Shown one piece after another: positions 38,147 through 47,570 of a stretch of DNA of 64,000 nucleotides; position 1 is the first letter of the stretch; each line of letters starts with the position of its first letter. The notes beneath the pieces were generated by a model that was given only the letters and a program-made list of their open reading frames with translations, did no database searches and was not told the origin of the DNA. Location of the stretch: positions 1 to 64,000 of the forward strand of contig NZ_FMYZ01000008.1 in the NCBI RefSeq assembly GCF_900101625.1. The letters are read 5' to 3'. The position numbers were made by a program, and so were the translations under genes. The stretch is from Cupriavidus sp. YR651 (GTDB lineage Bacteria; Pseudomonadota; Gammaproteobacteria; Burkholderiales; Burkholderiaceae).

Positions 38147-38770
38147 ATGACCCCACCTGCCGAACTGCTGGCCGTCGCCACCGTTACCCTTCTCGCCGTC
38201 ATCAGCCCCGGGCCGGACTTCGCCATGGTCACCCGCAACAGCTACCTGTCTGGCCGCCGCACAGGCCTGGCCTGTGCGCTGGGCATCGCCCTGGGCGTGC
38301 AGGTCCACGTCTTCTATACGATGTTCGGCGTCTCGGTGCTGATGCGGCACGCCCACGGGCTGCTGACCGTGGTCAAGCTGCTGGGCGCCGCCTACCTGAT
38401 ATGGATCGGCATCCAGACGCTGCGCAACCGCACCCGGCTGACCGTGGATACCCGCGCGGCACCGGTCATGTCCGGTTTGGCCGCGCTGCGGATGGGATTC
38501 CTGACCAATGCGCTCAATCCCAAGACCACGCTGTTCGTGGTGAGTACCTACACGCAGGTGGTCAACGTTCACACGCCACTGACGGTGCAGTTCGGCTACG
38601 GGCTGTTCATGTCGCTGGCGCACTGGGCGTGGTTCAGCCTGGTGGCGTGGTGCTTCGGCGCCGCCGCGTTGCGCGCGGCGATGCTGCGGCGCCAGGGCCT
38701 GCTCGACAAGACGATCGGCTCGGCCCTGTGCGGGCTGGGCGTGGCGCTCGGCTTCAGCAACCTCGGTTGA
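38147..38770 (+). CDS. LysE/RhtB family amino-acid exporter
   Basis: A 207-aa inner-membrane protein with about six helices and the family motif ISPGPDFAMVTRNS near residue 20, then GAAYLIWIGIQTLR and FLTNALNPKTTLFV. It probably exports amino acids or derivatives. It is divergent from a LysR regulator. Its last 17 bases overlap the 3' end of thpR on the other strand. Confidence 0.9.
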   Translation: MTPPAELLAVATVTLLAVISPGPDFAMVTRNSYLSGRRTGLACALGIALGVQVHVFYTMFGVSVLMRHAHGLLTVVKLLGAAYLIWIGIQTLRNRTRLTVDTRAAPVMSGLAALRMGFLTNALNPKTTLFVVSTYTQVVNVHTPLTVQFGYGLFMSLAHWAWFSLVAWCFGAAALRAAMLRRQGLLDKTIGSALCGLGVALGFSNLG

Positions 38771-39308
38771 GCGCCGCCATCGGATAAACGGCGCGCTGCA
38801 CGTGGCGCGCACCCTGCTGGTTCAGAAAACTCTCAAAGAGGACGAAGCGCTCGACGCGCCACGGCGGCGTCGACAGATCGCGACAGGCCGCCAGCCAGTC
38901 GCGCAGCACCCCTTCCGGCACGGTGGTCCGGCACCGCGCGACGGTCAGGTGGGGCCGAAACTGGCGCCGCTCCGGAGCGATGCCGACGGTGGCGAGGCGG
39001 CACTGGATGTCATCGAAAAACGTGGCCAGCGCGGGGTCGGCTGCCAGTCCCGCCCACAGGATCGCGCCCTGGCGGCCACGAAAGCGGCCTGCGCCCTGCA
39101 ACGCCATCGACATCGCGGGCGCAGGCACCTCGCGCAGGGCGGCGTCGATCCGCGCGGCAGCATCCTCGTCCTGATCGCCGAGGAAGCGCAATGTCAGGTG
39201 CAACTGCCCGGGCGGCACCGGGCGGATGCCGCGATGCGCTGGCAGCGTGCGCAACAAGGTCTCCGCCACCCTGACGGGTGTCTCGATGGCGATGAAGAGC
39301 CTTGCCAC
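38754..39308 (-). CDS. thpR: RNA 2',3'-cyclic phosphodiesterase (2'-5' RNA ligase family)
   Basis: A 184-aa 2H phosphoesterase. Both HxTx motifs are present: HLTLRFLG and HLTVARC. The beginning ARLFIAIETP is typical, which places the start at the GTG (39308) just before it. The family hydrolyses RNA 2',3'-cyclic phosphates and can form 2'-5' linkages. It is convergent with, and overlaps by 17 bases, the LysE gene. Confidence 0.9.
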   Translation of the reverse strand: MARLFIAIETPVRVAETLLRTLPAHRGIRPVPPGQLHLTLRFLGDQDEDAAARIDAALREVPAPAMSMALQGAGRFRGRQGAILWAGLAADPALATFFDDIQCRLATVGIAPERRQFRPHLTVARCRTTVPEGVLRDWLAACRDLSTPPWRVERFVLFESFLNQQGARHVQRAVYPMAALNRGC

Positions 39309-39349
39309 GCTGCTCTCGTGCCGTTGTCGTGCCGTTGTCGTCCAACAGG

Positions 39350-39886
39350 TCAGCCGAACGCCAGCATGGCCTGCCGGACGACCGGCAACGCGTGCGCGCT
39401 GGCCACGCCTTCCAGTTTCAGCAGCGCGCGCTTGCGATCCACACCCCCGGCATAGCCGGTCAGGTCCCCCGACGCGCCCAACACGCGATGACACGGCACG
39501 ATGACCGACAACGGATTGCGGCCCACTGCGCCCCCGACGGCGCGCGCATGGCCCGACGGCAGGCCCAGCCGGGCCGCGAGTTGCCCATACGTCGTGGTAT
39601 CGCCAAATTCAATCGCGCATAAGGCCTGCCATATGTCTTGCTGGAACGCGCTGCCGCCAAAGCGGATCGGCACCGTGAATGCCTGCAGACTCCCGGCGAA
39701 GTACGCATCCATTTCCTCGGCCGCCTGCTTGAACAAGCGCGTATCGGCAGCCGGTGCAGCCGGCAGTTGGCGGACATCCCCCGGGTAGTACTTCTGGCCC
39801 ACGAAAAACAGCCCCGTCAGCGCGCCGTCCTGACCGCGCAGCAAGATGTCGCCCAGCGGGCTGTCGATGATCTGGTAGCTGGTCAT
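39350..39886 (-). CDS. ogt: Methylated-DNA-protein cysteine methyltransferase
   Basis: A 178-aa suicide DNA-repair protein that takes alkyl groups from O6-alkylguanine. The acceptor cysteine is in IVPCHRVLG, with the helix-turn-helix segment FQQDIWQALCAIEFGDTTTY and the late GYAGGVDRKRALLKLE. Its ATG overlaps the stop of the Ada/AlkA gene (ATGA), so the two repair proteins are translationally coupled. Confidence 0.94.
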   Translation of the reverse strand: MTSYQIIDSPLGDILLRGQDGALTGLFFVGQKYYPGDVRQLPAAPAADTRLFKQAAEEMDAYFAGSLQAFTVPIRFGGSAFQQDIWQALCAIEFGDTTTYGQLAARLGLPSGHARAVGGAVGRNPLSVIVPCHRVLGASGDLTGYAGGVDRKRALLKLEGVASAHALPVVRQAMLAFG

Positions 39887-41394
39887 GCCGCTTGCTCCTC
39901 GACCTGGCCGCCCGGCACGCGCAGCGCATCGTGGCGATACCAGAGGTGAATGGCCGCATAGGCGCGCCACGGCGCCCACTGCGCCGTCCTGGCGTTCATC
40001 GCGCGAACGGTGCTGACGTCGAGCACCTTGCGCAAGACATAGTCGGTCGCCGGAAAGGCATCGGGCCAGCCCAATGCGCGCATGGCGATGTACTGCGCGG
40101 TCCAGTCGCCAATGCCGTCGATGGCACGCAACTGCGCCACGGTGCCTTCGGGCGGCGCAAGCGGATCGAGCTGGATCTCGCGCGCCGCCACACGCGCCGC
40201 CAGCCCGCGGATCGCGCGAATCTTGCCCGCCGGCACGCCGGCTTCGCGATATGAATCGTCCGATAAATCCGCCAGGGCCCGCGCGGTGGGAAACGCATGC
40301 GTGAGCGGTGCCAGCCCCTCCGGGCAGGCCAGGCCGGAGAGCGCCGCCTCGGGCAGCGGCTCCCCCGCGATCCGCACAAGCCGCGCGAGGATGCGTCGCG
40401 CGTGCACGACCGAAATCAGCTGCCCGATGATCGCGCGCACGGCGATCTCGAAGCCATCGAACGTCCCCGGCAGGCGCATGCCCGGAACCGGCGCGGCGAG
40501 GTCGCCCAGGTGCCGGTCGACGACGTCGGGACGGCAACCGAGATCGCATAGCCGCCGCACCTTGCCCAGCGCCTGCGGAATCACGTGAGCCAGCGTGCCG
40601 GACAGCGTCACGCGCAGCACCGTGCGCCTGGGGACGTGCTCCAGCCGTACCCAGCCGATGTGGCGTTGGCCACCGGCATCCATCGCCAGCGTGCGCGTGC
40701 AGGTCTCGCCGTGCACCTGTTCGATGCCGTCCACGGCGCGAGTGCCAAGGAACACCAGCAACGCCGCCCACGCCAGCGGTGGCCGGTAGCCGAGCTCGAA
40801 TACGAGCCGGTCCGCCATGCCATCCGCCGCGCGCTTGCGCATCGCCAGCGGCGTGAGGCCATAGCGTTCCTTCAGGACATCGTTGAAGCGCCGAACGCTG
40901 CCGAATCCGGCGGCCAGCGCCACCTCCGACACGGGCAGCGTGGTGTCGGTCAGCAGGCGCTTGGCCAGCAGCAGCCGCTGTGTCTGCGCATATTCCAGCA
41001 CCGTGACGCCGAACTGCGCGTCGAACAGGCGCCGCAGATGCCGCTCCGTCACGCCGATGCGCGCGGCCAGCTGCGCCACGCCGGCCTCGGCCATGAAGCC
41101 TTCGTCGATCAGGGTGGCCGCGGCCTGCGCCAGCCGCCCGGAAATATCGGCCAGGCCGTGACCGGGCGCCAGTTCCGGCCGGCAACGCAGGCAGGGGCGG
41201 AAGCCATGCTTTTCCGCAGCCGCGGCGGTCTCGTAGAACGTGCAATTCTCACGCTTGGGCGTGCGCACCGCGCAGACCGGCCGGCAGTAGACGCCCGTGG
41301 ACGACACCCCGACGAAAAAGCGCCCGTCGAAGCGTCGGTCGTGGGAGGCGATGGCCTTGTAGCAAGTGTCTGGATCGAGGTTCATGCCGTGCAT
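39883..41394 (-). CDS. alkA: Ada-like regulator fused to AlkA DNA-3-methyladenine glycosylase
   Basis: A 503-aa multidomain protein. Order: Ada zinc-binding methyl-acceptor domain (Cys cluster GVYCRPVC and FRPCLRCRPE, about 36-77), AraC-type HTH (about 95-190), AlkA N-terminal domain and a HhH-GPD glycosylase core with LRAIDGIGDWTAQYIAMRAL and catalytic Asp in AFPATDYVL. It should sense methyl phosphotriesters, activate transcription and excise alkylated bases. Start at ATG 41394 or 41385; both give the same domains. It overlaps ogt by four bases. Confidence 0.92.
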   Translation of the reverse strand: MHGMNLDPDTCYKAIASHDRRFDGRFFVGVSSTGVYCRPVCAVRTPKRENCTFYETAAAAEKHGFRPCLRCRPELAPGHGLADISGRLAQAAATLIDEGFMAEAGVAQLAARIGVTERHLRRLFDAQFGVTVLEYAQTQRLLLAKRLLTDTTLPVSEVALAAGFGSVRRFNDVLKERYGLTPLAMRKRAADGMADRLVFELGYRPPLAWAALLVFLGTRAVDGIEQVHGETCTRTLAMDAGGQRHIGWVRLEHVPRRTVLRVTLSGTLAHVIPQALGKVRRLCDLGCRPDVVDRHLGDLAAPVPGMRLPGTFDGFEIAVRAIIGQLISVVHARRILARLVRIAGEPLPEAALSGLACPEGLAPLTHAFPTARALADLSDDSYREAGVPAGKIRAIRGLAARVAAREIQLDPLAPPEGTVAQLRAIDGIGDWTAQYIAMRALGWPDAFPATDYVLRKVLDVSTVRAMNARTAQWAPWRAYAAIHLWYRHDALRVPGGQVEEQAA

Positions 41395-41564
41395 CGTAGC
41401 GCTTCGCACGATAAAAAATACGCTGGATTCGGACATTCTCCTCCACCCGCCCGGCCTGGCGGGTGTCCCCGGATCTGAAAGTGCGGTGGGACCTGTTTGG
41501 GCGGCCCCCGGTGCGGATAGAATCGCCACAGCAGCGGCCGAATCCGGCTGCTCACGGAGACCTC

Positions 41565-44399
41565 ATGCGCCGTCTAGTTGCCAGCATCATGCTGGCCGCC
41601 TCGTTTTTCCTCACGCTGCCGGTGCTGGCCGCCCGGCCCGCCACGCCTGTACTCGCGGCAGCGCCAATCGCCCCCGCGACGCGCGTGACGTCCGTGGAAG
41701 GCATCACCGAATACCGGCTGGCCAACGGCCTGCGCATCCTGCTGGCGCCCGACGATGCGCAGCCGACCACGACCGTCAACATGACGTACCTCGTCGGCAG
41801 CCGTCATGAGAACTACGGCGAGACCGGCATGGCGCACCTGCTGGAGCACCTGCTGTTCAAGGGCACACCGCGCCTGCCGGGAAAGACGATCGTCACGGAA
41901 TTCGCGCGGCGCGGCATGCAGTACAACGGCACCACGTCGCAGGACAGGACCAATTTCTTCGAGACATTCTCGGGCAGCGAAGACAACCTCGACTGGGCGC
42001 TGAACATGGAAGCGGACCGCATGGTCAACAGCTTCGTGGCGCGCGCCGACCTCGACAGCGAGATGACGGTCGTGCGCAACGAGATGGAGATCGGCGAGAA
42101 CAATCCGATGCGCATGCTGCTGCAGCAGATGTCCGCGGCGGCGTATCGCTGGCACAACTACGCCAAGGCGCCGATCGGCGCGCGCAGCGACGTGGAGCAG
42201 GTCGGCATCGAGAACCTGCAGGCGTTCTACCGGCGCTATTACCAGCCTGACAACGCGGTGCTGGTGGTGACCGGGCAATTCGATCCGGCGCGGACGCTGG
42301 TGCGCATCGAGCAGGCCTTCGGGCCCATCGCGCGCCCGACGCGCGTGCTGCCGCCCGAGCACACCGTGGAGCCGCCGCAGGAAGGCTCGCGTGACCTGAC
42401 GCTGACGCGGCCCGGCGACAGCAGTATCGTCGCCGTGCAGTATCACGTCGGGCCGGGGGCGCATCCCGACAGCACGGCACTGGCGCTGCTGTCGATCATC
42501 CTGTCCGACACGCCGGGCGGGCGACTGGAGCGTGCGCTCGTCGACACGCACAAGGCGGCCTGGCAGTCCGGCATGCTCAACGCGATGCGGGACCCGGGCG
42601 TGATCGTCTTCGCGGCGGGCACCAGCAAGGATCGCTCGATCGACGCCGTGCGCGCCGCGCTGCTGGCCGAGGTGGAAGGCCTGGCCAGCCGGCCGGCCAC
42701 CGAGGACGAACTGGAGCGCGCGCGCGTCCGTATACGCAACTCCTACGAGAAAATTCTCAACGATCCGACGCGCTATGGGGTCGCGTTGTCGGAGGCCATC
42801 GCCAAGGGTGACTGGCGACTGTTGTTCATCGCCCGCGACCGCGTGGAAACCACCACGTTGCAAGACGTGCAGCGTGTGGCCGAGAACTACCTCCGCCCGG
42901 CCAACCGCACGGTGGGCCAGTTCCTGCCGGGCGACAAGCCCCAGCTTGCAAACATTCCCGCGATGCCGGACGTGACCGCACTGGTGCGCGACTACGCAGG
43001 CAAGCCGGCCGCCCGGCCCGTCGCCACATTCGACACGAGCCCGGCCAATATCGACGCGTACACCGTCCGGCAAACGCTGCCCAACGGGATGCAGCTGGCG
43101 CTGCTGCCCAAGCCCACGCGCGGAGAATCCGTCAATGGCACCCTGATCCTGCGCTTCGGCAACACGCAGGCGCTGCAAGGCAAATCCTCCGTTGGGAGCC
43201 TGACGGGCGGCATGCTGGAACGTGGCGCGGGCGCATTCAGCCGCCAGCAGATTGCCGATCGCCTGGAGGTGTTGAAGGCCAATGTCTCGATTTCCGGCAG
43301 CTCCGAACGACTCACGGTGCGCTTTGAAACGCGTCGCGCCTATTTGCCTGACCTGATGGCATTGCTGCGTACCGTGCTGCGCATGCCGACATTCCCGGCC
43401 GGCGAATTCGAAACGCTGCGCGCCGGCAGCATCGCCGGCATCGAAAGCCAGCAGCGCCAGCCCAATGCGCTGGCGCCCAACGCGCTGGGCCGCCATGGCA
43501 ACCCCTACTCCGCCGAGGATCCCCGCTACACGCCGACCTTCGACGAGAGCCTGGCCGAGCTGAAGGCGGTGTCCGCCGCCGACGTGCGTGATTTCCAAGC
43601 GCGCTTCTATGGGGCCGAGCACGCGCAGTTGGCCATCGTCGGCGACTTCGATGCCGACGACGCCGCCCGTCAGGCCGCACTCCTGTTTGGCGACTGGCGA
43701 GCGCAGGTGCCGTTCGAGCGCGTGGACCGCCCCTTCATCGACATTCCGGCCGCCAACTTTACGCTGGACACGCCGGGCAAGGCCAACGCGGTCTACCTGG
43801 CTTCCCAACCAATCGACCTCGTCAGCGATTCACCCGACTACCCGTTACTGCTCATTGCCAACCGCGTGCTGGGTGGCACCGGCATGCGCAGTCGTTTAGC
43901 GGACCGGCTGCGGCAACAGGAGGGCATCAGCTACGGGGTATCCAGCTCGATGACCGTCGGCGCGCTGGACCGCGCGGGCCGTTTCGGACTGTGGGCAGTC
44001 TATGCGCCCCAGAACCAGGCGCGCCTGCGCCGGGCCGTCGATGAGGAGATGGCGCGCTTCGTGCGCGATGGCGTCTCCGCCAGCGAACTGTCCGAGGCGG
44101 TCAGCGGCCTGCTGCAGCAAGGTCTGGTCAGCCGGACCCGCGACGGGGCGCTGGCCGGCACGCTCGCCAACCAGCTCTACCTGGGCCGGACCATGGCCCA
44201 TATTGCGGAGATCGAGGAACGGATCCGCACGGCCACACCATCGGCGGTCAACGATGCCATCCGGCGATACCTGCGGCCTGCTGGACTGTCCCAGGTGTAC
44301 GCAGGCGACTTCAACGCCACCGGAGGCGCCACGACGGTGCCCGCTGGCGCGGCGGGGCCGTCGGCGGCAATCGCTCCGGCGGAGGTATCAAAGCCTTAG
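41565..44399 (+). CDS. M16 family zinc peptidase, double-domain (PqqL-like)
   Basis: A 944-aa periplasmic protein with a signal peptide (MRRLVASIMLAASFFLTLPVLA). The first M16 repeat has the inverted zinc motif HLLEH (91-95) and the distal Glu in EMTVVRNEMEIGENNP. The second repeat (about 500-920) lacks HxxEH and has the usual inactive-half features. It probably degrades small peptides in the periplasm. ACGGAGA precedes the ATG. It is divergent from the alkA-ogt pair. Confidence 0.9.
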   Translation: MRRLVASIMLAASFFLTLPVLAARPATPVLAAAPIAPATRVTSVEGITEYRLANGLRILLAPDDAQPTTTVNMTYLVGSRHENYGETGMAHLLEHLLFKGTPRLPGKTIVTEFARRGMQYNGTTSQDRTNFFETFSGSEDNLDWALNMEADRMVNSFVARADLDSEMTVVRNEMEIGENNPMRMLLQQMSAAAYRWHNYAKAPIGARSDVEQVGIENLQAFYRRYYQPDNAVLVVTGQFDPARTLVRIEQAFGPIARPTRVLPPEHTVEPPQEGSRDLTLTRPGDSSIVAVQYHVGPGAHPDSTALALLSIILSDTPGGRLERALVDTHKAAWQSGMLNAMRDPGVIVFAAGTSKDRSIDAVRAALLAEVEGLASRPATEDELERARVRIRNSYEKILNDPTRYGVALSEAIAKGDWRLLFIARDRVETTTLQDVQRVAENYLRPANRTVGQFLPGDKPQLANIPAMPDVTALVRDYAGKPAARPVATFDTSPANIDAYTVRQTLPNGMQLALLPKPTRGESVNGTLILRFGNTQALQGKSSVGSLTGGMLERGAGAFSRQQIADRLEVLKANVSISGSSERLTVRFETRRAYLPDLMALLRTVLRMPTFPAGEFETLRAGSIAGIESQQRQPNALAPNALGRHGNPYSAEDPRYTPTFDESLAELKAVSAADVRDFQARFYGAEHAQLAIVGDFDADDAARQAALLFGDWRAQVPFERVDRPFIDIPAANFTLDTPGKANAVYLASQPIDLVSDSPDYPLLLIANRVLGGTGMRSRLADRLRQQEGISYGVSSSMTVGALDRAGRFGLWAVYAPQNQARLRRAVDEEMARFVRDGVSASELSEAVSGLLQQGLVSRTRDGALAGTLANQLYLGRTMAHIAEIEERIRTATPSAVNDAIRRYLRPAGLSQVYAGDFNATGGATTVPAGAAGPSAAIAPAEVSKP

Positions 44400-44521
44400 G
44401 AAGCTGGTATAAGGGAGGAACGCGAATTTAAGGCGAGACCGGCCTTGGGCGGAGCACGCGATGCTTCCGCCAGCACGTCCGGCGGAGCCATCGGGCGCCC
44501 CGGCCTACCCCGTCAGTGTCC

Positions 44522-44557
44522 TTGTGACGGGTCGGCAATCACTGTATATTCGTACAG
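44522..44557 (+). promoter_or_regulatory. Promoter with overlapping LexA (SOS) box
   Basis: A -35 TTGTGA (44522-44527), 17-bp spacer and -10 TATATT (44545-44550). Over the -10 lies the 16-bp SOS-type palindrome CTGTATATTCGTACAG (44542-44557), which matches CTGT-N8-ACAG. The site is 24 bp before the next ATG. LexA bound here would block the promoter. Confidence 0.75.
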
Positions 44558-44581
44558 TATTCGTTGAGACAAGAGGTGTGG

Positions 44582-44965
44582 ATGTCAATCGTGCGAGCTG
44601 GCAGCAAGGCGGAAGCGCTTCGGCTTCTGGCCTCGGAGCAGGTGCTGGCGCTTGAGCTGGATTACGAGACCGGATGGCAGGATGCCGTGGAACTCGGTCG
44701 GCTCGGAGAAAAGCGCGGAATCAAGGTGCAGTATCGCGGACAGGAAAGCATCGCCGTCCGTTCCCGCGAAGCCCTGATCGAAGGGCTTTGCAAACCCAAG
44801 ACAACGTTCCGGCAGCGCAATCTGTACTGCCAGTTCGATCTCGGCACGTTGGCCGATCACGAGTTGCTGGATCTGGAAGCCAAGGCGAGTCGCCTGGGCG
44901 ACTACATCCTCGCGGGTCATCTGCTGCGCGACGTCGACGGCATCTGGCCCCAACCCGCATCGTAG
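44582..44965 (+). CDS. Uncharacterised protein, probably SOS-induced
   Basis: A 127-aa soluble protein I do not recognise. It has a Leu/Ala-rich start (MSIVRAGSKAEALRLLASEQ), a charged middle and no Cys pairs, signal peptide or membrane segment. It starts after AGAGGTGTGG and sits directly behind a promoter covered by a LexA-type box, so DNA damage should induce it. It is not an obvious relative of SulA, ImuA or RecX. Downstream at 45013-45037 is a 10-bp stem hairpin that may end the transcript. Confidence 0.7.
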   Translation: MSIVRAGSKAEALRLLASEQVLALELDYETGWQDAVELGRLGEKRGIKVQYRGQESIAVRSREALIEGLCKPKTTFRQRNLYCQFDLGTLADHELLDLEAKASRLGDYILAGHLLRDVDGIWPQPAS

Positions 44966-45012
44966 CGACGCGGGGCAATCAGGCTGCGCTGCGCGCTGAC
45001 GGAACGGGGCCA

Positions 45013-45037
45013 ATCGACTGGGCTGGCCCCAGTCGAT
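45013..45037. terminator. Hairpin between convergent genes
   Basis: ATCGACTGGG (45013-45022) pairs with CCCAGTCGAT (45028-45037). It lies between the SOS-box gene and the convergent hypothetical gene. It lacks a T-run on either strand, so terminator function is only plausible. Confidence 0.4.
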
Positions 45038-45078
45038 CAGTTGGCGCAGGCGACCTCGACAGCTTTAGAGGTTGACGA

Positions 45079-45651
45079 TTACTGCCATATGCGCGTCGCG
45101 CCGGCCCAGCGGGCTGCCGCGGAGGCGTGCATCACGGTGCATTCCGCCTCAGAGACGGGCGCCTTCGTTTCTTGTCCGGTTTGGATCGCGGTCCGGCACA
45201 GCACCGCCGTGACCAGCGTCTTGATATGCCCGCGCTCGGTGCCCGCCAGCGCGGCCAGATGCGCATGGCCGTCCAGCACGATCAGGCTGTCGCCGGCCTG
45301 CGGGCGCAGTTCCAGCGCGTACAGATGGTCGCATTCGCACTGCATGCGTCCACCGGAGACCGCCACGACGATCGCATTAGGCAAAGCCAGGCCGCTCTCG
45401 CGCACGGTGTCGCGCAGACGGTCCAGGTGCGCCTGCGCCCGATAGTCGCGCGCCGAATGGGCCGGCTCGGGCCCATTGGACAGCAGCATCAGCTCGTCGG
45501 GCGACACCACCAGCGTGTAGGCCTGCAGTGCCGCGCGATACGTCGCCACCACGGCGCGTAGCCGGTGCGTGGTGCGCGACTTGTCCGGGGACGACGACTG
45601 CGGCCCCGTTGTGGCCAGCCCCGCCGGGGCCGCTACCTGGAACTTGCTCAT
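45079..45651 (-). CDS. Hypothetical protein
   Basis: A 190-aa soluble protein of no family I recognise. GGAGGAAGG just before the ATG at 45651 supports the start MSKFQVAAPAG. The centre has ARDYRAQAHLDRLRDTV and a CEC pair; VVAVSGGRMQCECDHLYALE looks like the folded core. No transmembrane segment or signal peptide. Convergent with the SOS-box gene. Confidence 0.65.
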   Translation of the reverse strand: MSKFQVAAPAGLATTGPQSSSPDKSRTTHRLRAVVATYRAALQAYTLVVSPDELMLLSNGPEPAHSARDYRAQAHLDRLRDTVRESGLALPNAIVVAVSGGRMQCECDHLYALELRPQAGDSLIVLDGHAHLAALAGTERGHIKTLVTAVLCRTAIQTGQETKAPVSEAECTVMHASAAARWAGATRIWQ

Positions 45652-45796
45652 CCTTCCTCCCTCATGCGCCATGCGCGAGTAGCGCATGCAAACGCCGGCT
45701 CAGTCCGCTATCTCAGTCCGCTATCTCGGTTCGCGAGCTCTCGGATGGCGATCCGTCAGTCCGCCATCCGAGCCCAGCCATCCTCGAATCGCTACC

Positions 45797-46954
45797 TCAA
45801 TCGCGCAGCAGTTGCTTGGCGATGATCAACTGCTGGATCTGCGTCGTGCCTTCATACAGGCGCAGCAGGCGCACGTCGCGATAGAAACGCTCGGCCTTGT
45901 ATTCGGCGATGTAGCCGGCGCCGCCGTGAATCTGCACGGCCCGGTCGGCCACGCGGCCTACCATCTCGGTACAGAACATCTTGGTGCAGGACGCCAGCAT
46001 GCTGACCTCGGGGTCGCTCTTGCCGGCCGGCTTGGCGTCGTAGCGCTGCGCGCAATCGCGCACCATCGACAGGCCCGCGTACAGCTCGGCCTGGCTGTCG
46101 GCCAGCATGCCCTGGATCAGCTGGAAGTCGCCGATGGGCTGGCCGAACTGCTTGCGCTCCTTTGCATACGCGACGGCGTCCGTGATCAGCCGATGCGCCA
46201 TGCCGCAGGCCAGCGCCGAGATATGCAGGCGGCCGCGGTCCAGCACCTTCATGGCCGTCTTGAAGCCCACGCCGGGTACGCCGCCGATGATGTTGGCGGC
46301 CGGCACGCGCACGTTTTCCAGCACCACGTCACAGGTCTTGGTGCCGCGCTGGCCCATCTTCTTGTCCGGCTTGCCCAGCGAAATGCCCGGGGTGTCCGCC
46401 GGCACGATGAACGACGAGATGCCCGATGCGCCGGGGCCGCCCGTACGCGCCATCAGCGTGAAGGCGCCCGCGCGCGGGGCGTTGGTGATGAAGCGCTTGG
46501 TGCCGTTGATCACATAGTGGTCGCCGTCGAGTTCCGCGCGGGTCTGCAGCGATGCGGCGTCGGAGCCAGCGTTCGGCTCGGTCAGGGCGAACGAGATGAC
46601 CAGCTCGCCGCTAGCGATCTTCGGCAAGTAGGTCTGCTTCTGCTCCTCGGTGCCGTCCATCAGGATGCCCTGCGAGCCAATACCCACGTTGGTGCCAAAC
46701 ACCGAGCGGAACGCAAATGCGGTGTGGCCGAGGTCATAGACCACATCGCATTCCTGCGACATCGACAGACCGATGCCACCGTAGTTCTCAGGAATGGAGA
46801 TGCCGAACAGGCCCATTTCCTTCATGTCGGCAACGATGTCGGCCGGCACGTCGTCCAGCTCCTCCAGCGTGTCTTCGGCCGGCTTCAGGCGTTCGTCGAT
46901 GAAACGCTGCACCGAGGCGCGCAGCAGGGAAAACGATTCGGCGTCGAGGGCCAT
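45797..46954 (-). CDS. Acyl-CoA dehydrogenase
   Basis: A 385-aa FAD flavoenzyme that oxidises acyl-CoA to enoyl-CoA. It has the N-terminal helical domain, the FAD/substrate motif ISFALTEPNAGSDAASL, the second signature QIHGGAGYIAEYKAERFYRD and the catalytic-Glu segment RLYEGTTQIQQLI. It stands alone without beta-oxidation partners. Substrate chain length or branching is not decidable here. Confidence 0.93.
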   Translation of the reverse strand: MALDAESFSLLRASVQRFIDERLKPAEDTLEELDDVPADIVADMKEMGLFGISIPENYGGIGLSMSQECDVVYDLGHTAFAFRSVFGTNVGIGSQGILMDGTEEQKQTYLPKIASGELVISFALTEPNAGSDAASLQTRAELDGDHYVINGTKRFITNAPRAGAFTLMARTGGPGASGISSFIVPADTPGISLGKPDKKMGQRGTKTCDVVLENVRVPAANIIGGVPGVGFKTAMKVLDRGRLHISALACGMAHRLITDAVAYAKERKQFGQPIGDFQLIQGMLADSQAELYAGLSMVRDCAQRYDAKPAGKSDPEVSMLASCTKMFCTEMVGRVADRAVQIHGGAGYIAEYKAERFYRDVRLLRLYEGTTQIQQLIIAKQLLRD

Positions 46955-47079
46955 GGGAGTCTCCGTTCAAGTCCAGCACAACACAATGTGCCGCCATGGT
47001 ACGCCGGCCACGAGTTTTGACAATCCACGGTAGCTTGAACAGAATGGATAATCAGATTTGACAATCCATCGCGAGGGCG

Positions 47080-47400
47080 TTACTCGTCACATTTCTTGCG
47101 AGCGAGGGATTCGCGCGTGTAGCCATGGCTGACGCGCAGTTGGTGCTCCGCGGCGTCGGCCTGATCGAGACACGCGAATACCAGATCATCACGCACCTTT
47201 TGCGAGACACCCTTCAGCCGAGGTGCCTCATAGGAAATGCGCCGCGCGCGGCAGCGCAGGAACAGCAGCGTCTCCTCGGACGCCGCCCGCAGTTGTACCT
47301 GGTCCATGCGCTGGCACTCCACGAGGTTGGGCTGGGCCCAGGCCATGAGAGGTGACAGCAGCAGAAGACTCAGCAGATAGCGCGACACGGACATCGACAA
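47080..47400 (-). CDS. Small secreted protein with four cysteines
   Basis: A 106-aa protein with a clear signal peptide (LLSLLLLSPLMAWA, cleavage before QPN). The mature part has four Cys (VECQ, FLRC, FACLD, KKCDE), suggesting two disulfides in the periplasm. No family recognised. The start could be the first or the third codon (both Met). Confidence 0.65.
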   Translation of the reverse strand: MSMSVSRYLLSLLLLSPLMAWAQPNLVECQRMDQVQLRAASEETLLFLRCRARRISYEAPRLKGVSQKVRDDLVFACLDQADAAEHQLRVSHGYTRESLARKKCDE

Positions 47401-47526
47401 GGCTTTTGAAAGGTACGAGGTTCATCATTCGCTCTGCATCATTGCCCAGTGCCGTGCGTCAGGCAAGCCAGCCATACGAACGGCATGAACAGGACGCGAT
47501 GCGCGCCCGAGCAACGGTGAACACCG

Positions 47527-47570
47527 TTTGCAAACGCCGTTAGCAGACGGTATTTGCAGACGCCGTTAGC
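47527..47570. repeat. Tandem direct repeat in a 500-bp intergenic region
   Basis: TTTGCAAACGCCGTTAGC (47527-47544) and TTTGCAGACGCCGTTAGC (47553-47570) are 17/18 identical and 26 bp apart (start to start). The first includes the palindrome CGTTTGCAAACG. The region between the small secreted protein and the MFS gene has no other feature I can name, so these may be regulator sites. Confidence 0.5.
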
